Assembly (NCBI RefSeq): GCF_010729305.1
Contig: NZ_AP022574.1
Coordinates: forward strand, 5,146,001 to 5,210,000
Source: Mycolicibacterium psychrotolerans
GTDB lineage: Bacteria > Actinomycetota > Actinomycetes > Mycobacteriales > Mycobacteriaceae
DNA length: 64,000 nucleotides
Direction: 5' to 3'
Made by a program: the position numbers and the translations under genes. Below, one piece after another: positions 62,802 to 64,000 of this stretch (its first letter is position 1; each line of letters begins with the position of its first letter). The notes under the pieces are model-generated. The model was not told the DNA's origin. It saw only the letters and a program-made list of their open reading frames with translations, and did no database searches.

Positions 62802-64000
62802 CACCGACGGACATCGCCTCACAACGCGCCCGGCTGCGCAGCGACATCCGGCTCGCCGCCCGCGCGCTGCCCACCCACTACCCGCTCGGCACGTTCATCG
62901 CGGTCAACCCGCTGGCCGGTCTGCAGACCATGCCCTTCGAGCAGGCCGTGCGGCGGGCGAGCGACGTGTACGGCATGCCCGGCACCCTGCCCGAAGACGT
63001 CTTCCGGGCGCTGCACCGGCAGGGCCGCATCACCGACGCAGACCTCGACGCCGTGCTGATGCGGCGCCACCCGAACCTGGCCGACGAGCCGGACCTACAC
63101 CTGGCAGGCCGCACCGTGACGGCGATCGAACTGCTGCGCGCCGACCTGCTGCACGGCCAGACGGCTCCGGAACCGCTGCGACGCTTCATCACTCACGCCG
63201 AGCGCGTCTCGGCCCGGCTCGCCGCCGACATCGACGCGCACGCCGCCACCTGGTGCGCAGCGTTCCTGGGCGGGGGCAGCTGGCCGATGCCCGGCCGCGC
63301 CGACGGGTTCTTCGCCGCCTGGCGCGGACTGGGCCGCAACGACCGGACACTGCCGCGGGCGGTACGGAAGCGGTTGCGCGCCATCCCGGATCGCGCGGAC
63401 GACGCCGTGCTGCAGGCGCTCGAAGCGCTCGGTATCGACGACGACGACCGCGTCACCTATCTGCAGGCGCACCTGACCCGGCTGCCCGGCTGGGCCGCCC
63501 ACATCCACTGGGGCACAGACCGCGGAGCGGAGATCGACCTGCTGCAGTACCTGGCGATGAGGTTGAGCTACGAGGCCGCGTTCGTGACCGAACCCTCCGC
63601 CGCGCCGGCCGCCGAGACGCCTCGCCCCGCGACCCCCACGGCGAGGAGCCGCGCCGCGCACCTGCTGACGGTCTGGGATACCGGCGTGGTCGCGGAGGAC
63701 GAACTGACCACGGCCGCGCGCATTCTCGCGGCGCTGCCACTCGCGGCGCGGGAGATGCTGTGGCAGCAGGCCTTCGAGAGCCACTACCAGGACAGTCTGC
63801 TCACCGCGCTGGCGACCACGCCCGCTCCGGCGCCCGCGTTCGTACACACACAGCTGGTCACCTGCATCGACACCCGCTCGGAAGGGCTGCGCCGGCACCT
63901 GGAGAGTCGCGGGGGCTACCAGACCTTCGGCTTCGCCGGGTTCTTCGCAGTCGCAATCCGCTTCACCGGTCTGCTCGGCGGTGAACCGGCCGACCTGTGC
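62798..64000 (+). CDS. dabA: DabA (DUF2309), carbonic-anhydrase-like subunit, cut by window end
   Basis: 401 codons are visible and open to the window end. DUF2309 features are present: TFIAVNPLAGLQ and LVTCIDTRSEGLRRHLE, with the zinc ligands Cys 356 and Asp 358; the remaining His and Cys lie beyond 64000. The numbering fits that of characterised DabA proteins. ATG 62798 overlaps dabB by 4 nt, with AGGAG at 62786-62790. Mycobacteria are not autotrophs, so the pair may feed bicarbonate to carboxylases. Confidence 0.93.
   Translation, partial: MTPTDIASQRARLRSDIRLAARALPTHYPLGTFIAVNPLAGLQTMPFEQAVRRASDVYGMPGTLPEDVFRALHRQGRITDADLDAVLMRRHPNLADEPDLHLAGRTVTAIELLRADLLHGQTAPEPLRRFITHAERVSARLAADIDAHAATWCAAFLGGGSWPMPGRADGFFAAWRGLGRNDRTLPRAVRKRLRAIPDRADDAVLQALEALGIDDDDRVTYLQAHLTRLPGWAAHIHWGTDRGAEIDLLQYLAMRLSYEAAFVTEPSAAPAAETPRPATPTARSRAAHLLTVWDTGVVAEDELTTAARILAALPLAAREMLWQQAFESHYQDSLLTALATTPAPAPAFVHTQLVTCIDTRSEGLRRHLESRGGYQTFGFAGFFAVAIRFTGLLGGEPADLC

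Overview
The window is a GC-rich chromosomal segment of a fast-growing mycobacterium (Mycolicibacterium-type actinobacterium). Diagnostic genes are accD5-accE5-maf, sseA-sufE-like gene, accA3 and rsbW-sigF, in the order known from M. tuberculosis (Rv3280-Rv3287c). Here that conserved backbone is split by large accessory blocks. I assign the organism from gene content and synteny, not from a database match.

Layout. 1-2287: a decayed IS21-family element, with istA broken and istB open. 2288-12105: a visibly lower-GC polysaccharide block (Wzy-like polymerase, family 4 glycosyltransferase, SMP-30-like hydrolase, FkbM methyltransferase, tyrosine autokinase with Tyr cluster, DUF4012 protein). 12519-15086: the acyl-CoA carboxylase beta and epsilon genes and maf. 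15083-29557: a second, GC-rich exopolysaccharide block with three family 4 or family 2 sugar-transferase groups, an NDP-sugar epimerase, a glycoside hydrolase lipoprotein, a flippase, a ligase/polymerase, a kinase-like co-polymerase lacking the Walker A lysine, a BcsB-like protein and an acyltransferase. 29569-31221: a triple-PAS diguanylate cyclase. 31372-33865: stand-alone ketosynthase, sseA, sufE-like gene.

33866-52744 is an accessory stretch between the sufE-like gene and accA3, which are neighbours in M. tuberculosis. It starts with a PE-PPE hydrolase bracketed by a direct repeat of the sufE 3' end. It continues with a GAF-PAS-GGDEF protein, a membrane alpha/beta hydrolase, a SigF paralogue, a GAF-ANTAR regulator, a secreted GEVR-repeat peptide, a pseudogene cluster (ABC transporter and sulfatase), a split DUF202 gene, an M20 peptidase/two-transporter operon, an ERCC4-nuclease protein with an Lsr2-like C-terminus, and a TetR regulator. 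52877-58125: accA3, a MobA-like transferase, a STAS protein, sigF and rsbW with a well-matched SigF promoter, and a CsbD protein. 58140-64000: a frameshifted DUF559-type gene, a winged-helix protein, TerC, DUF6671, and dabB-dabA (inorganic-carbon uptake), with dabA cut by the window end.

Working picture: the two polysaccharide blocks plus two diguanylate cyclases look like an envelope/biofilm polysaccharide region assembled by insertion into a housekeeping lipid-precursor locus. The stress-signalling genes (SigF, its paralogue, STAS, GAF-ANTAR, CsbD) cluster further downstream. No rRNA, tRNA or CRISPR array was seen.
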